The notes under the pieces were generated by a model that saw only the letters and a program-made list of their open reading frames with translations, did not search any database and was not told the origin of the DNA. The position numbers were made by a program, and so were the translations under genes. A stretch of 64,000 bases of DNA, from the NCBI GenBank assembly GCA_021732215.1, contig JAKFVL010000006.1, positions 62,001 through 126,000 of the forward strand, written 5' to 3'. The stretch is from Hyphomicrobiales bacterium. GTDB lineage: Bacteria; Pseudomonadota; Alphaproteobacteria; Rhizobiales; Xanthobacteraceae. Below, one piece after another: positions 38,248 to 47,374 of this stretch. The stretch's first letter is position 1; each line of letters starts with the position of its first letter.

Positions 38248-39081
38248 TCAGGCCTTGAAGTACGTCACCTGCTGCGTGGTGGCGAGCAGCTTGCCGTCCG
38301 GCGTCCATAGTTCGGCGATCTGGTCGCCGTAGCTCTTGTGGAACACGCTGGCGTCGGCCACGCCGAGCACGGTGTCAGCGCTCATCGCTGCGAGCTCTTC
38401 GGCGTCTGTATGAAAATAGGTCGTCATCGACACGGTGCCGAACGGTACGATCTCCTTGCGGACATGGAAGATGCGACCGAAGAATGCGTCACCCATAGAC
38501 GCCAGCGATATCGCATCGAGCCTGCGCGGCACGGCGTCGCGAATCCAGAGCTTGGTATGAGCGCTGGCCAGCGCGCCGTCTCCGCTTTCGCCGATCTGCG
38601 GGCCGCGATCGACAAAGCGAAATTGATACTGCCTGACCCAGTTCGCCGCCGCCTCGCGGTAAGGCTTCGCATCCCCGAACGGCGTGACTTGCGGCATGGT
38701 CTTCGGCTGATGCGACCAGCTTGGGCGGCGGACCGCAAACACGGCGGTAGCGAAGGCGGCCACGTCCTCGCCCTGCGTGAGTTCGACCGACCAGTGCTGC
38801 GACGAGCGATTCGGCTTGATCAGGCGCACGTTGAGATCGAACGGACCTTTCGCGATCGGCGCGCAGTAGTTCACCGTTAGCGCCAGCGGATCGCCCTCGC
38901 GCTTCGGATGATCCATCATCGCGCGCAGCATGGTGGCAGCGGTGGTGCCGCCGAACGGGCCGACGAACGCCCAGTAAGCGTCGCTGGTATGCCCGATGGT
39001 ACGGCCGTCGCGCGTGGTGATGCGCGTGGCAAGATCGAATGGATCGTCAGTCTGTGTTTTTGCGTCCAACGCGATGCTCAT
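38248..39081 (-). CDS. Acyl-CoA thioesterase family protein (double hotdog)
   Basis: 277 aa from the ATG at 39081 (MSIALDAKTQTDDPFDL); the frame extends to 39150 through a tandem repeat and that part is unlikely to be coding. Two hotdog halves are seen: FVGPFGGTTAATMLRAMMDHP with the first sheet, and MGDAFFGRIF...VSMTTYFHTDAEEL in the second, as in TesB/PaaI-type acyl-CoA thioesterases. Substrate unknown. Confidence 0.82.
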   Translation of the reverse strand: MSIALDAKTQTDDPFDLATRITTRDGRTIGHTSDAYWAFVGPFGGTTAATMLRAMMDHPKREGDPLALTVNYCAPIAKGPFDLNVRLIKPNRSSQHWSVELTQGEDVAAFATAVFAVRRPSWSHQPKTMPQVTPFGDAKPYREAAANWVRQYQFRFVDRGPQIGESGDGALASAHTKLWIRDAVPRRLDAISLASMGDAFFGRIFHVRKEIVPFGTVSMTTYFHTDAEELAAMSADTVLGVADASVFHKSYGDQIAELWTPDGKLLATTQQVTYFKA

Positions 39082-39085
39082 TCTG

Positions 39086-39152
39086 TTTTTCTGGAGCCAG
39101 GTTTTTTCTGGAGCCGAGTGCTTTCTGGAGCCAATTGTTTCTGGAGCCAAGT
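39086..39152. repeat. Tandem array with TTTCTGGAGCC core, four units
   Basis: CTGGAGCC occurs at 39091, 39108, 39125 and 39141 (spacing 17, 17, 16 bp), each after a run of T. The array directly precedes the thioesterase ATG on the minus strand. Unit junctions vary (CAGG, GAGTG, CAATTG, CAAGTG). Confidence 0.85.
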
Positions 39153-39322
39153 GTCCGCGAGATCGAGACGGCCTTCAATAAGTGCGGACGTCATGGCGGA
39201 CGGATCGCGACGCTGAATTGTCATAGAACAAATATAGAACACTTTAACAAGTATCTGATATCATTATGATTCGCGGCGTCTTTCGCACAACATATAGGGG
39301 CGTCGCGCAGTGAGAGCACCAG

Positions 39323-39751
39323 ATGTCTGCAACCCGTTTGCCTTTCGCCGTCACCCGCATTGCCGATTTCGCCCGGCCGCTGTCGCGCCTGCATGCATTG
39401 ACTCGCCGCGTCAGCGTCGCCGACGACGATATCGACCGCGCATTCAACGCCGCCTGCCTCTCGGTGTGGGGCTATACCATCGACGATGTCACCGACGGCC
39501 TGTTTTCGGATGCCGATCATGCCTGGCTCGATGCGCTGGATGAATCGGCCGCGCGCATTTTCGCCGCCGAACACGGCTACGATCTGGTCGATGATAACGG
39601 CATGCTCACCGATTGGTGGGGCTTCTGCTGGATGATCCTCGCCGAGAAGCGCGGCCTGCTGACGCCGGACAATCGCGCCGCGGCGCGCCTCGCGATGGAG
39701 GAGAAATATCTCGCCGCGCCGAACGTGATCGGCGTCATTGTGGGGCGGTGA
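39323..39751 (+). CDS. Hypothetical protein (142 aa)
   Basis: 142 aa, ATG at 39323 with GTGAGAG upstream. The protein is soluble and helical, with several Trp/Tyr residues (TDWWGFCWMILAEKRG). No known domain is recognised. A longer open frame on the other strand (39221-39769) is a codon shadow. It is followed directly by a family C palindrome that may end transcription. Confidence 0.68.
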   Translation: MSATRLPFAVTRIADFARPLSRLHALTRRVSVADDDIDRAFNAACLSVWGYTIDDVTDGLFSDADHAWLDALDESAARIFAAEHGYDLVDDNGMLTDWWGFCWMILAEKRGLLTPDNRAAARLAMEEKYLAAPNVIGVIVGR

Positions 39752-39764
39752 GCTGTCAACGACT

Positions 39765-39838
39765 GTCATTGCGAGGAGCGAATGCGACGAAGCAATCCAT
39801 ATCCTATATCTGGATTGCTTCGCTTCGCTCGCAATGAC
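39765..39838. repeat. Palindromic repeat family C, copy 1
   Basis: GTCATTGCGAG at the left and CTCGCAATGAC at the right, enclosing GAAGCAATCCA and TGGATTGCTTC, with a short loop. Copies are at 49945-50022 and 60877-60991. It lies 13 bp after the 142-aa gene. Confidence 0.85.
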
Positions 39839-39859
39839 GCAGATAAATCGCGCTCTGAG

Positions 39860-40267
39860 TCACACCGGTTCGTAGGTCTCCGACCCGCATCCGCTTGAAT
39901 CGTCGGCGAGACGGCGGTCGCCGATAGCGCCCTGGTCGATCGAGAGCAGATAGGTCTTCACGCCGATCGAGCGGCCGGTGACGCCAGCGACGTCGGCGCG
40001 GACGCAAGCAGTCCAGCCTGGTCCTGAGGGTTTGCGCCGAGGGACCGAAACCTGGATGTTTTTAGGCGGCGCGCGTGTCGAGAAGACGTTGGCGGGATTC
40101 TCGCGCAGCATCGCCTTCACGTCGGGAATGATTTCAGGCTGAGGTACGGTCGTCTTGTAGCGCAGCATTTCCGGGACGAACGTGGCGTTTGCGTCTGCAT
40201 AGCCGCATCCGCCGGCGCTTGCGGCGATGGCAGACAACACGACGCAAGTGGCGATCACACGCATCAT
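39860..40267 (-). CDS. Putative lipoprotein (135 aa)
   Basis: 135 aa from the ATG at 40267. The N-terminus MMRVIATCVVLSAIAASAGGC is a short lipoprotein signal with lipobox-like SAGGC, so Cys-21 would be lipidated. The body has several cysteines (TACVRADVAG, DSSGCGSETYEPV) and no recognisable domain. It is envelope-located, function unknown. It is separated from the DUF2865 gene by about 90 bp. Confidence 0.72.
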   Translation of the reverse strand: MMRVIATCVVLSAIAASAGGCGYADANATFVPEMLRYKTTVPQPEIIPDVKAMLRENPANVFSTRAPPKNIQVSVPRRKPSGPGWTACVRADVAGVTGRSIGVKTYLLSIDQGAIGDRRLADDSSGCGSETYEPV

Positions 40268-40355
40268 CGAAACGGACTCATCACGCGACTGACACCTCAT
40301 TCAGGGCCTGGATTTTACCCCAAAGCGGCCGCCATGACCACTGGCGAGGCCGCGC

Positions 40356-41165
40356 TCAGTTCAAGTCGGCGCGTTTGTCCCGCAGTCCGGGCGATTTCGG
40401 CAACGTCGTAATCGGCGCAACCGAGGTAGCAGTCGCGGAAGCAGGCATCGAGGTATCGTCGGCAACGTCGGCAGTGACAGGCGCGACCTTCATCTCGCCA
40501 AGTTTCGCCCGCACCGAAGCCGTCAGCCCGGGATAGGACGCAACCGGCGTGAAATCCGCCGCCTGCTCGACGCCGAGCCGGACGCCGGTATAGGCCATCA
40601 GCCCATCGGCGGTCGCCACAACGTCGCCGGCTTTCAGCGTGGTGTCGAAGGCGAGGTCGACCGGCGCGAGGCCGACCGGATCGCGGCCGTTGCAGGTGCA
40701 GTCGCTCCTCAAGGCTTTGCGGTAGGCAAAGGCGTTGTCGATGTCGGTGTAGCGTTCGCCGTTGCTGGAGGCGTGTTCGATGTTGCTTGAGCCGGAGAAC
40801 AGACGGGTTGCGCTGGCCGGGCAGAACGCCTGGCACATCTGGGCGGCGCTGGTGCCGCCGCGGGCCACGACCGGAAAATACTTGCCGTCGCACATCCGCA
40901 CGCAGTAGCCGGAGCTGCGCCCGCTGGCGCTTTGAACCGGTTTGGGCAGTGCGGGTGTGTTGAACGGATCGGCAAAGGCCGACGTCAGAGGTGCGGCGGG
41001 AGCCTGCTGCTGCGGCTTCGTCAGGCCGCCAAACAGAAGGCTGAAGAGATCCTGGGCGGTGGCGCTCACCGGAGCGAGCCCCGAGGCAAGCACGACCAGG
41101 GCCGCAAGCGCCATGCGCCGCCGCACGCGCGAAAAACGCAAACCGTTACGCAATGCCAACTCCAC
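40356..41165 (-). CDS. DUF2865-type exported protein
   Basis: About 269 aa from a GTG at 41165; a TTG at 41213 and the ATG at 41114 are alternatives. An N-terminal Arg-rich segment and hydrophobic stretch (MALAALVVLASGLAPVSATAQ) indicate export. The core has Cys-rich motifs (YCVRMCDGKYFPV, CQAFCPASATRLF, DCTCNGRDP) that define DUF2865, known mainly in Rhizobiales. The cysteines are likely paired in the periplasm. Function unknown. Confidence 0.75.
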   Translation of the reverse strand: MELALRNGLRFSRVRRRMALAALVVLASGLAPVSATAQDLFSLLFGGLTKPQQQAPAAPLTSAFADPFNTPALPKPVQSASGRSSGYCVRMCDGKYFPVVARGGTSAAQMCQAFCPASATRLFSGSSNIEHASSNGERYTDIDNAFAYRKALRSDCTCNGRDPVGLAPVDLAFDTTLKAGDVVATADGLMAYTGVRLGVEQAADFTPVASYPGLTASVRAKLGEMKVAPVTADVADDTSMPASATATSVAPITTLPKSPGLRDKRADLN

Positions 41166-41267
41166 CCAACGCAACTCACGCGCCGGGCGGCATCCGCCAA
41201 CAGGCGGCGTCAACCCGGCGAATGCACCTTAGGCCGGAGATGGTAAACGAGCGGTGAGCGGGAGCAG

Positions 41268-42683
41268 TCAGGGAAAGAAAATAAAGGTAGCGATCAGGAA
41301 AGTCGGTATCAGCACCGCGCCTGACCACAGCATGTAGCCAAAGAAACTCGGCATATTGATGCCGGCCTGCTTGGCGATCGCGTAGACCATGAAGTTGGGT
41401 GCGTTGCCGATATAGGTGTTGGCGCCCATGTAGACTGCACCGGAGGAAATCGCAGCCAGCGTAGCCGACTTCGCGGTCATCAGCGTTTGCGCGTCGCCGC
41501 CGGCGAGCTGGAAGAACACGAGATAGGTCGGCGCGTTGTCGAGGAACGAGGACAATCCGCCGCTCAGCCAGAAGTAGGCTGCGTGGTTGGTCGAACCGTC
41601 GGCATTGGTGACCAGCGCCAGCAGGGGCGCGAACGGCCCCTTTTCCCCCGCCTGCAGCATCGCCATCACCGGCACGATGCAGGTGAAGATCGCCGCAAAC
41701 AGGATGGCGACTTCCCGGATCGGCCCCCACGAGAATCCGTTGGCTTTACGATCCTGCTTCTTGGTCAGCGCCAGCGATGCGAACACGACCGCGACGAAGA
41801 TGCCGTCGCGGATCAGGTCCTGCAGCTTGAGTTCAGTGCCGAGCACGTTGAACACGATGCCCGGCTTCCAGTAGGCGCTCATCAGGATAGCGGCGATGAT
41901 GACGCCGATCAGCAGCAGATTGATCTTGCCGTGCAGCTTGAGCGGGGAATCCGGGGTCGGGTCCTTGATGCTGCCGGCGCGCTCCTTGCGGTGGAGATAG
42001 ATGTCGAGCACCATGAAAACGCCGAGGACGATGCCGCCAACGAAAAGAGTCTCCGACAGCAGGTTCGTCGTGGTCCAGAAGAAATCGACGCCTTTGAGAA
42101 ATCCGATGAACAGCGGCGGATCTCCGAGCGGAGACAGCGCGCCGCCGATGTTGGCGACGATGAAGATGAAGAACACCACGACGTGGGCGTTGTACTTGCG
42201 ATCGTCGTTGGCGCGGATCAGCGGGCGGATCAGGATCATCGATGCGCCGGTGGTGCCGACCACGCTCGCCATCGTGCCGCCGATCGCCAGCAGCGCCGTG
42301 TTGGTGAACACGCTGTCGTGCAGGTTGCCCTGGAGATAGATGCCGCCCGCGGTGGTGAACAGGGCGAGCAGCAGCAGAATGAACGGCATGTACTCCAGCA
42401 GTGCGGTGTGGGCGATGATCGCCGCAGCGCTGGAAGGTCCGACGCTGATCAGCAGCGGCAGCACGACGAGCGCCCCGATCACGAGCGAGAACTTGTCGTA
42501 ATGATGCTCCCATAGATGCGAATACAGCACCGGGCCTGTGGCGATGCACAGCAGGATCGCGACGAAAGGCAACGCCCAGAGAATCGACAGCTTCGCGCCG
42601 TCCAGCGCATCGGCGGCAAATGCCGGGGACGGGAGCGCCAGGGCAGCAACAGCGAGCGCGGCAACACCAACTGCTTTTCTCAT
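41268..42683 (-). CDS. nhaD: NhaD-type sodium/proton antiporter
   Basis: 471 aa from the ATG at 42683. An N-terminal signal-like segment (MRKAVGVAALAVAALALPSPAFA) is followed by about 11 helices of the ion-transporter superfamily. GGALSPLGDPPLF and SSFLDNAPTYLVFF, with their Asp/Asn-Pro motifs, are typical NhaD signatures. It exchanges Na+ (or Li+) for H+ at the inner membrane. It follows pyrE by 44 bp, so the two may be co-transcribed. Confidence 0.87.
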   Translation of the reverse strand: MRKAVGVAALAVAALALPSPAFAADALDGAKLSILWALPFVAILLCIATGPVLYSHLWEHHYDKFSLVIGALVVLPLLISVGPSSAAAIIAHTALLEYMPFILLLLALFTTAGGIYLQGNLHDSVFTNTALLAIGGTMASVVGTTGASMILIRPLIRANDDRKYNAHVVVFFIFIVANIGGALSPLGDPPLFIGFLKGVDFFWTTTNLLSETLFVGGIVLGVFMVLDIYLHRKERAGSIKDPTPDSPLKLHGKINLLLIGVIIAAILMSAYWKPGIVFNVLGTELKLQDLIRDGIFVAVVFASLALTKKQDRKANGFSWGPIREVAILFAAIFTCIVPVMAMLQAGEKGPFAPLLALVTNADGSTNHAAYFWLSGGLSSFLDNAPTYLVFFQLAGGDAQTLMTAKSATLAAISSGAVYMGANTYIGNAPNFMVYAIAKQAGINMPSFFGYMLWSGAVLIPTFLIATFIFFP

Positions 42684-42727
42684 TGCATCAGCCCTCTGTT
42701 GTCCGATGACGTGGTCAGGGAGAGATA

Positions 42728-43300
42728 TCAAGGTTTGGCGGCGGCGAGGAACTCGCCGGCCTTGTAGAGCGAACGGAACGGCACGCCCGCTTCGCTGAAG
42801 GTCTTGTCCGCGCCCTCGTCGCGATCGATCATCGTGAACACCAGCGCGACCTCGGCGCCGGCTTCGCGCACCGACTCGACCGCTTTCAGCGCCGAGCCGC
42901 CGGTGGTGGTGACGTCCTCGACGATCACGACGCGCTTGCCTTGTAACGTCTCGGTCTTGGCGAGCCCCTCGATGGCGAGCTTCGCCCCGTGCTCCTTGGG
43001 TTTCTTGCGCACAAAGAATGCCGCGATCGGATGACCCTTGATCCACGACAGCTGGGCGATGGCGCCTGCCAGCGGGACTGCGCCCATCTCAAGGCCGCCG
43101 ATATAATCGAGATTGTCATCCTTCAGCGCATCGAAGGTGAGTTCGGCCAGCAAGGCTGCGCCCTCCGGATCGAGCATCGTCGGCTTCAGGTTGAAGTAGA
43201 AGTCGCTTTTGCGGCCGGAGGCCAGCGTGATCTCGCCGCGGCCGAACGAGCGGGTGGCGATGATCTTGGCGAGGCGCGCGCGGGATGCGGAAATTGACAA
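42728..43300 (-). CDS. pyrE: Orotate phosphoribosyltransferase
   Basis: 190 aa from a TTG at 43300 with AGAGA upstream. The PRPP-binding motif is [33 protein letters not shown] and [11 protein letters not shown] are the other family blocks. It joins orotate to PRPP in pyrimidine synthesis. Its length is that of the short (class without extra N-terminal) alphaproteobacterial form. Confidence 0.95.
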   Translation of the reverse strand: MSISASRARLAKIIATRSFGRGEITLASGRKSDFYFNLKPTMLDPEGAALLAELTFDALKDDNLDYIGGLEMGAVPLAGAIAQLSWIKGHPIAAFFVRKKPKEHGAKLAIEGLAKTETLQGKRVVIVEDVTTTGGSALKAVESVREAGAEVALVFTMIDRDEGADKTFSEAGVPFRSLYKAGEFLAAAKP

Positions 43301-43435
43301 AGGCTTGATCTCTTTTGAGCGGTATTTCGGGCGAATTTACAGGGCGCTGCGTGGACATTCCATACCGGATCGCGCACCGTCAACAGCACGCGGCGAAACG
43401 CAGCAGCGCGGAATTCACAAGAACAAGGACCGGAA

Positions 43436-44062
43436 ATGACCATCGACTTCTATACTTGGAACACGCCGAACGGCCGCAAGATCAGCGTTGCGCTGGAAGA
43501 AATGGGCTTGGCCTACAAAATTCATCCGATCAACATTTCCAAGGACGAGCAGTTCGCGCCGGCGTTTCTTGCGATCAGCCCGAACAATCGCATCCCCGCG
43601 ATTGTCGACCCCGACGGTCCGGGCGGCAAACCGGTCAGTGTGTTCGAATCCGGCGCGATTTTGCTTTATCTCGGCGAGAAGACCGGCAAGTTTCTGCCGA
43701 AGGATTTTGGCGAGCGCATTCCGGTGCTGGAATGGCTGATGTGGCAGATGGGCGGCTTCGGGCCGATGCCCGGGCAGGCGCATCACTTCCTCCAGGTCGA
43801 GAAGGAAGAAGATCGCCGCTACGGCCTTGAGCGCTACCTGAAGGAAACGCGCAGGCTCTACGGCGTGCTCGACAAGCGGCTTGCCGATCGCGAATTCGTC
43901 GCGGGCGCGTTGTCGGTGGCCGACTTCGCCATTCTCGGCTGGGCGTGGCGGCACGAGCGCCACAAGGTGTCGTTCGACGATTATCCGAACGTCGGCCGCT
44001 GGTACAACACGCTGATGGCGCGCCCGAAGGTGAAGAAGGGTTTTGACGTCGAGTTTGTTTGA
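43436..44062 (+). CDS. Glutathione S-transferase family protein
   Basis: 208 aa. The thioredoxin-fold N-domain includes TWNTPNGRKISVALEEMGL, IPAIVDPDG and SVFESGAILLYLGEK; the helical C-domain begins near residue 95. The N-domain pattern resembles the YfcG/Ure2p-like Nu class, several of which have disulfide-bond reductase activity. Its substrate is not indicated. Confidence 0.88.
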   Translation: MTIDFYTWNTPNGRKISVALEEMGLAYKIHPINISKDEQFAPAFLAISPNNRIPAIVDPDGPGGKPVSVFESGAILLYLGEKTGKFLPKDFGERIPVLEWLMWQMGGFGPMPGQAHHFLQVEKEEDRRYGLERYLKETRRLYGVLDKRLADREFVAGALSVADFAILGWAWRHERHKVSFDDYPNVGRWYNTLMARPKVKKGFDVEFV

Positions 44063-44081
44063 AAATTTTTTGCTCAGCTTC

Positions 44082-44171
44082 AGCGGGTGAGGGGTAAGCA
44101 CGCAGTTCATCTCGCCCCTCACCCGGCTCGCAATGCTCGCCGACCTCTCCCCGCGGGCGGGGAGAGGTTAA
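44082..44171. repeat. Repeat family D, copy 1
   Basis: GGGTGAGGGG...CCCCTCACCC followed by CCTCTCCCCGC/GCGGGGAGAGG. Two hairpins in tandem, filling the convergent gap between GST and polA. Related copies are at 51529-51621 (inside hrpB) and 52591-52694. Confidence 0.8.
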
Positions 44172-44177
44172 GGTCTC

Positions 44178-47100
44178 TCAATGCGCCTCGTCCCAGTTGG
44201 TCGCGGCGCGAGCGTCAACCTGCAACGGCACCGACAGAACGACCGCCGGGAACGGCGCGTCCTCCATCACCTTCTGCACCACCGGGAGCGTCTTCTCGAC
44301 TTCCTTGTCCGGCACCTCGAAAATCAGCTCGTCGTGAACCTGCAACAGCATCTGTGCGGAGAGCTTCTTTTTCGCCAGCGCGTCGTCCATGCGGATCATG
44401 GCGCGGCGGATGATATCGGCGGCCGAGCCCTGCAGCCGCGCATTGATGGCGGCGCGTTCGTTGAAGGAGCGAATAGATGGATTTGACGCCTTGATATCGG
44501 GGTAGTGACATTTGCGCCCGAAGATCGTTTCCACATAGCCGTGCTCGCGGCAGAAGTCGCGGGTCTGGTCCATGTAGGCGCGGATGCCGGGGAAGCGTTC
44601 GAAGTATTTCTTGATGTAGGCGGAGGCTTCCTCGCGCGGAATGCCGAGCTGGTTGGCGAGGCCGAACGCCGAGATGCCGTAGATGATGCCGAAATTGATC
44701 GCCTTGGCGCGGCGGCGGATTTCCGCCGGCATGCCCTTGATCGGCACGCCGAACATTTCCGACGCGGTCATGGCGTGAATATCGAGCCCTTCGGTGAAGG
44801 CGTTCTTCAGCGACGGAATGTCGGCGATCTCGGCGAGCAGCCGCAGTTCGATCTGCGAGTAATCGGCCGACACCAGCTTGTGGCCCGGCGTCGCGATGAA
44901 GGCTTTTCGTATTTTGCGGCCTTCCTCGGTCCGAACCGGGATGTTCTGCAGGTTCGGCTCGTTCGACGACAGCCGTCCCGTCGTCGTCGCCGCCAGCGAG
45001 TATGTGGTGTGCACGCGCCGGGTCTGCGGATTGACGTATTCAGGCAGCGCGTCGGTGTAGGTTGATTTGAGCTTTGAGACCTGACGCCATTCCAGAATCT
45101 TCTTCGGGAACTCGTGGCCTTCTTCGGCAAGCTCGTCGAGAATCTGCGCCGATGTCGACCATGCGCCGGTCTTGGTCTTGCTGCCGCCCGGCAGGCCCAT
45201 CTTGCCGAACATGATGTCGCCGAGCTGTTTCGGACTGCCGGGATTGACAGGCTCGCCCGCGATTGCCTGGATGTCGGCCTCGACGCGCGCGGCCGTCTGG
45301 GCGAATTCGCCGGACAGCCGCGACAGCGTTTGCCGGTCGATCGAGATGCCGCGACGTTCCATGCGGGTCAGCACCGGCACCATCGGACGCTCGAGCGTCT
45401 CGTAGACGGTGTTCAAGCGCTCGGCGACGAGTCGCGGCTTCAACACATGCGCCAGCCGTATCGCGATGTCGGCTGTCTCGGCGGCGTATTCCGCCGCTTT
45501 CTCGATCGGTATCTGATTGTATGGCAGGCGGTTCTTTCCGGTGCCGGAAATGCTGTCGTAGGAAATCGGCGTGTGGCCCAGCCATCGTTCGGACAGTTGC
45601 TCGATGCCGTGGCCGCCGCGCCCGGCATCGAGCACGTAGGACATCAGCATCACGTCCTCGATCGGAGTCATCGTGATGCCGTGCTGGGCGAACACCAGCG
45701 CGTCGAACTTGACGTTCCGCCCGATCTTGAGGACGCCTGCGTTCTCGAGCAACGGCTTCAGCGCCGCCAGCGCCTCGCGGACATCGATCTGGTCCGCCGC
45801 CAGTCCGCCGGCGAAAAGTCCCGCGCCGTCGCCGCCTTTCTTGTGCGTCAGCGGAATATAGCAAGCCTGATTGGCCGCTGTAGCGAGCGAGATGCCGCAA
45901 AGTTCGGTCTGCATCGGATCGTCGCTGAGCGTCTGCGCGCCGATGGCGACATGAGCCTTGTCCTGCGCGCGCGCGATCCATGTCTGGAGTTGCGCCAGCG
46001 TCCGCACGGTTTCGTATTTGGCGCGATCGACGGGAGTCTTCTTCGCGGCTTCGGCGCGGGTCGCGGCGAGGGAGACAGGGGTTTGTGATACACTGGTCCC
46101 CGGTTTGCTCGATGCGCTCCCTCCGCCCATAGCCCGTCGAAGACGGGCGTCAACGCCCTTTTGGTGGGGGAGGGTTGGGGAGGGGGGGCTATTAAACAAG
46201 TCGCCAGTACCCCCCTCCCGAACGGCTTCGCCGTCCGACCTCCCCCACAAGGGGGGAGGTGACGAAGAGGCGGCCGCTCCGCTCGCCATCTTCGTGTCCG
46301 CTTCGATCTCTGAGGCGTTGACCTCGGAATACTCCGCGACGCGCTTGGTCAGCGTCGAGAACTCCATGGCTTTCAGAAACGCGATCAGTTTCTTCCCGTC
46401 GGGTTCGTGCACGGCGAGGTCGTCGAGCGGCACGTCGAGCGCAACCTTGTCGTCGAGCAGCACCAGTTCGCGCGAGATGCGTGCCTTGTCGGCATTTTCG
46501 ATCAGCGCTTCGCGCCGCTTCGGCTGCTTGATCTCGCCGGCGCGGGCCAGCAGCGTATCGAGATCGCCGTATTCGGTGATGAGCTGCGCCGCGGTCTTGA
46601 TGCCGATGCCGGGAACGCCGGGGACGTTGTCGACGCTGTCGCCCGCCAGCGCCTGCACCTCGACCACCTTCTCGGGCGGCACGCCGAATTTCTCGATCAC
46701 CTCGGGGATGCCGATGCGGCGATCCTTCATGGTGTCGTACATCACCACTTTATCGGTGACGAGCTGCATCAGGTCCTTGTCAGACGAGACGATGGTCGCG
46801 GTCGCGCCGCGCTCCGCCGCTTCGCGGGCGTAGGTCGCGATCAGATCGTCGGCCTCGAAGCCGGCCTGCTCGAGACACGGCAGGTCGAATGCGCGCACCG
46901 CCTCGCGGATCAGCGCGAATTGCGGAATGAGGTCGTCCGGCGCGGGCGGGCGATGCGCCTTGTAATCGGGATAGAGTTTGTTGCGGAACGTGATTTCGGA
47001 TTTGTCGAACACGATGGCGAGATGCGTCGGCCGGTTGTCCGGCGGCATGTCGCGCAGCAGCTTCCACAGCATGTTGCAGAAGCCGAGCACCGCATTGACT

Positions 47101-47261
47101 TGCAGGCCATCCGACTTGCGGGTCAGCGGCGGCAGCGCGTGATAGGCGCGGAAAATGTAGGAGGAACCATCGACCAGAAAGACGTGAGCGCCTTTGGTCA
47201 GGGGCTCGGACGCGGATGTGGCGGGCGCGCTCTTTGCGGCGGGTGCAGGCTTTTTCGGCAT
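44178..47261 (-). CDS. polA: DNA polymerase I, with degenerate proofreading site
   Basis: 1027 aa, about 100 longer than E. coli Pol I. The 5'-3' exonuclease (residues 20-310) has FDKSEITFRNKLYPDYKA and GDSVDNVPGVPGIG. A linker at about residues 330-385 contains a repeat-derived insert. The 3'-5' exonuclease region keeps its fold but not its catalytic residues (see findings): motif I reads IGAQT near residue 438 and motif III YAAETAD near 591. The polymerase domain is intact: DYSQIELRLLAEIA, RRAKAINFGIIYG, QVHDELIFEVP. It probably acts in Okazaki-fragment and repair synthesis without proofreading. Confidence 0.97.
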   Translation of the reverse strand: MPKKPAPAAKSAPATSASEPLTKGAHVFLVDGSSYIFRAYHALPPLTRKSDGLQVNAVLGFCNMLWKLLRDMPPDNRPTHLAIVFDKSEITFRNKLYPDYKAHRPPAPDDLIPQFALIREAVRAFDLPCLEQAGFEADDLIATYAREAAERGATATIVSSDKDLMQLVTDKVVMYDTMKDRRIGIPEVIEKFGVPPEKVVEVQALAGDSVDNVPGVPGIGIKTAAQLITEYGDLDTLLARAGEIKQPKRREALIENADKARISRELVLLDDKVALDVPLDDLAVHEPDGKKLIAFLKAMEFSTLTKRVAEYSEVNASEIEADTKMASGAAASSSPPPLWGRSDGEAVREGGTGDLFNSPPSPTLPHQKGVDARLRRAMGGGSASSKPGTSVSQTPVSLAATRAEAAKKTPVDRAKYETVRTLAQLQTWIARAQDKAHVAIGAQTLSDDPMQTELCGISLATAANQACYIPLTHKKGGDGAGLFAGGLAADQIDVREALAALKPLLENAGVLKIGRNVKFDALVFAQHGITMTPIEDVMLMSYVLDAGRGGHGIEQLSERWLGHTPISYDSISGTGKNRLPYNQIPIEKAAEYAAETADIAIRLAHVLKPRLVAERLNTVYETLERPMVPVLTRMERRGISIDRQTLSRLSGEFAQTAARVEADIQAIAGEPVNPGSPKQLGDIMFGKMGLPGGSKTKTGAWSTSAQILDELAEEGHEFPKKILEWRQVSKLKSTYTDALPEYVNPQTRRVHTTYSLAATTTGRLSSNEPNLQNIPVRTEEGRKIRKAFIATPGHKLVSADYSQIELRLLAEIADIPSLKNAFTEGLDIHAMTASEMFGVPIKGMPAEIRRRAKAINFGIIYGISAFGLANQLGIPREEASAYIKKYFERFPGIRAYMDQTRDFCREHGYVETIFGRKCHYPDIKASNPSIRSFNERAAINARLQGSAADIIRRAMIRMDDALAKKKLSAQMLLQVHDELIFEVPDKEVEKTLPVVQKVMEDAPFPAVVLSVPLQVDARAATNWDEAH
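46120..46261. repeat. Palindromic repeat inside polA coding sequence
   Basis: The interval contains hairpin GCCCGTC-GAA-GACGGGC (46132-46148), a G-run GGTGGGGGAGGGTTGGGGAGG, and CCTCCCCCACAAGGGGGGAGG (46239-46259). It keeps the polA frame open and encodes a Pro/Ser/Gly-rich segment (SPPPLWGRSDGEAVREGG and beyond). This is an interspersed element type, not polA-derived sequence. Confidence 0.75.
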
Positions 47262-47334
47262 GGGCGCAACTTAAAGATTTCTTGCGCGATTGGTACCCTC
47301 GACTTATGCGCGTCTACTGGGAAATTCGTCAAAA

Positions 47335-47366
47335 GATGGATGCCTGGATCAAGTCCGGGCATGACG
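47335..47366. repeat. Repeat family B, short copy 3
   Basis: ATGGATGCCTGGATCAAGTCCGGGCATGACG, the half-element form of family B, between the polA start and the convergently ended acyltransferase gene. Confidence 0.55.
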
Positions 47367-47374
47367 CCGGGGCA

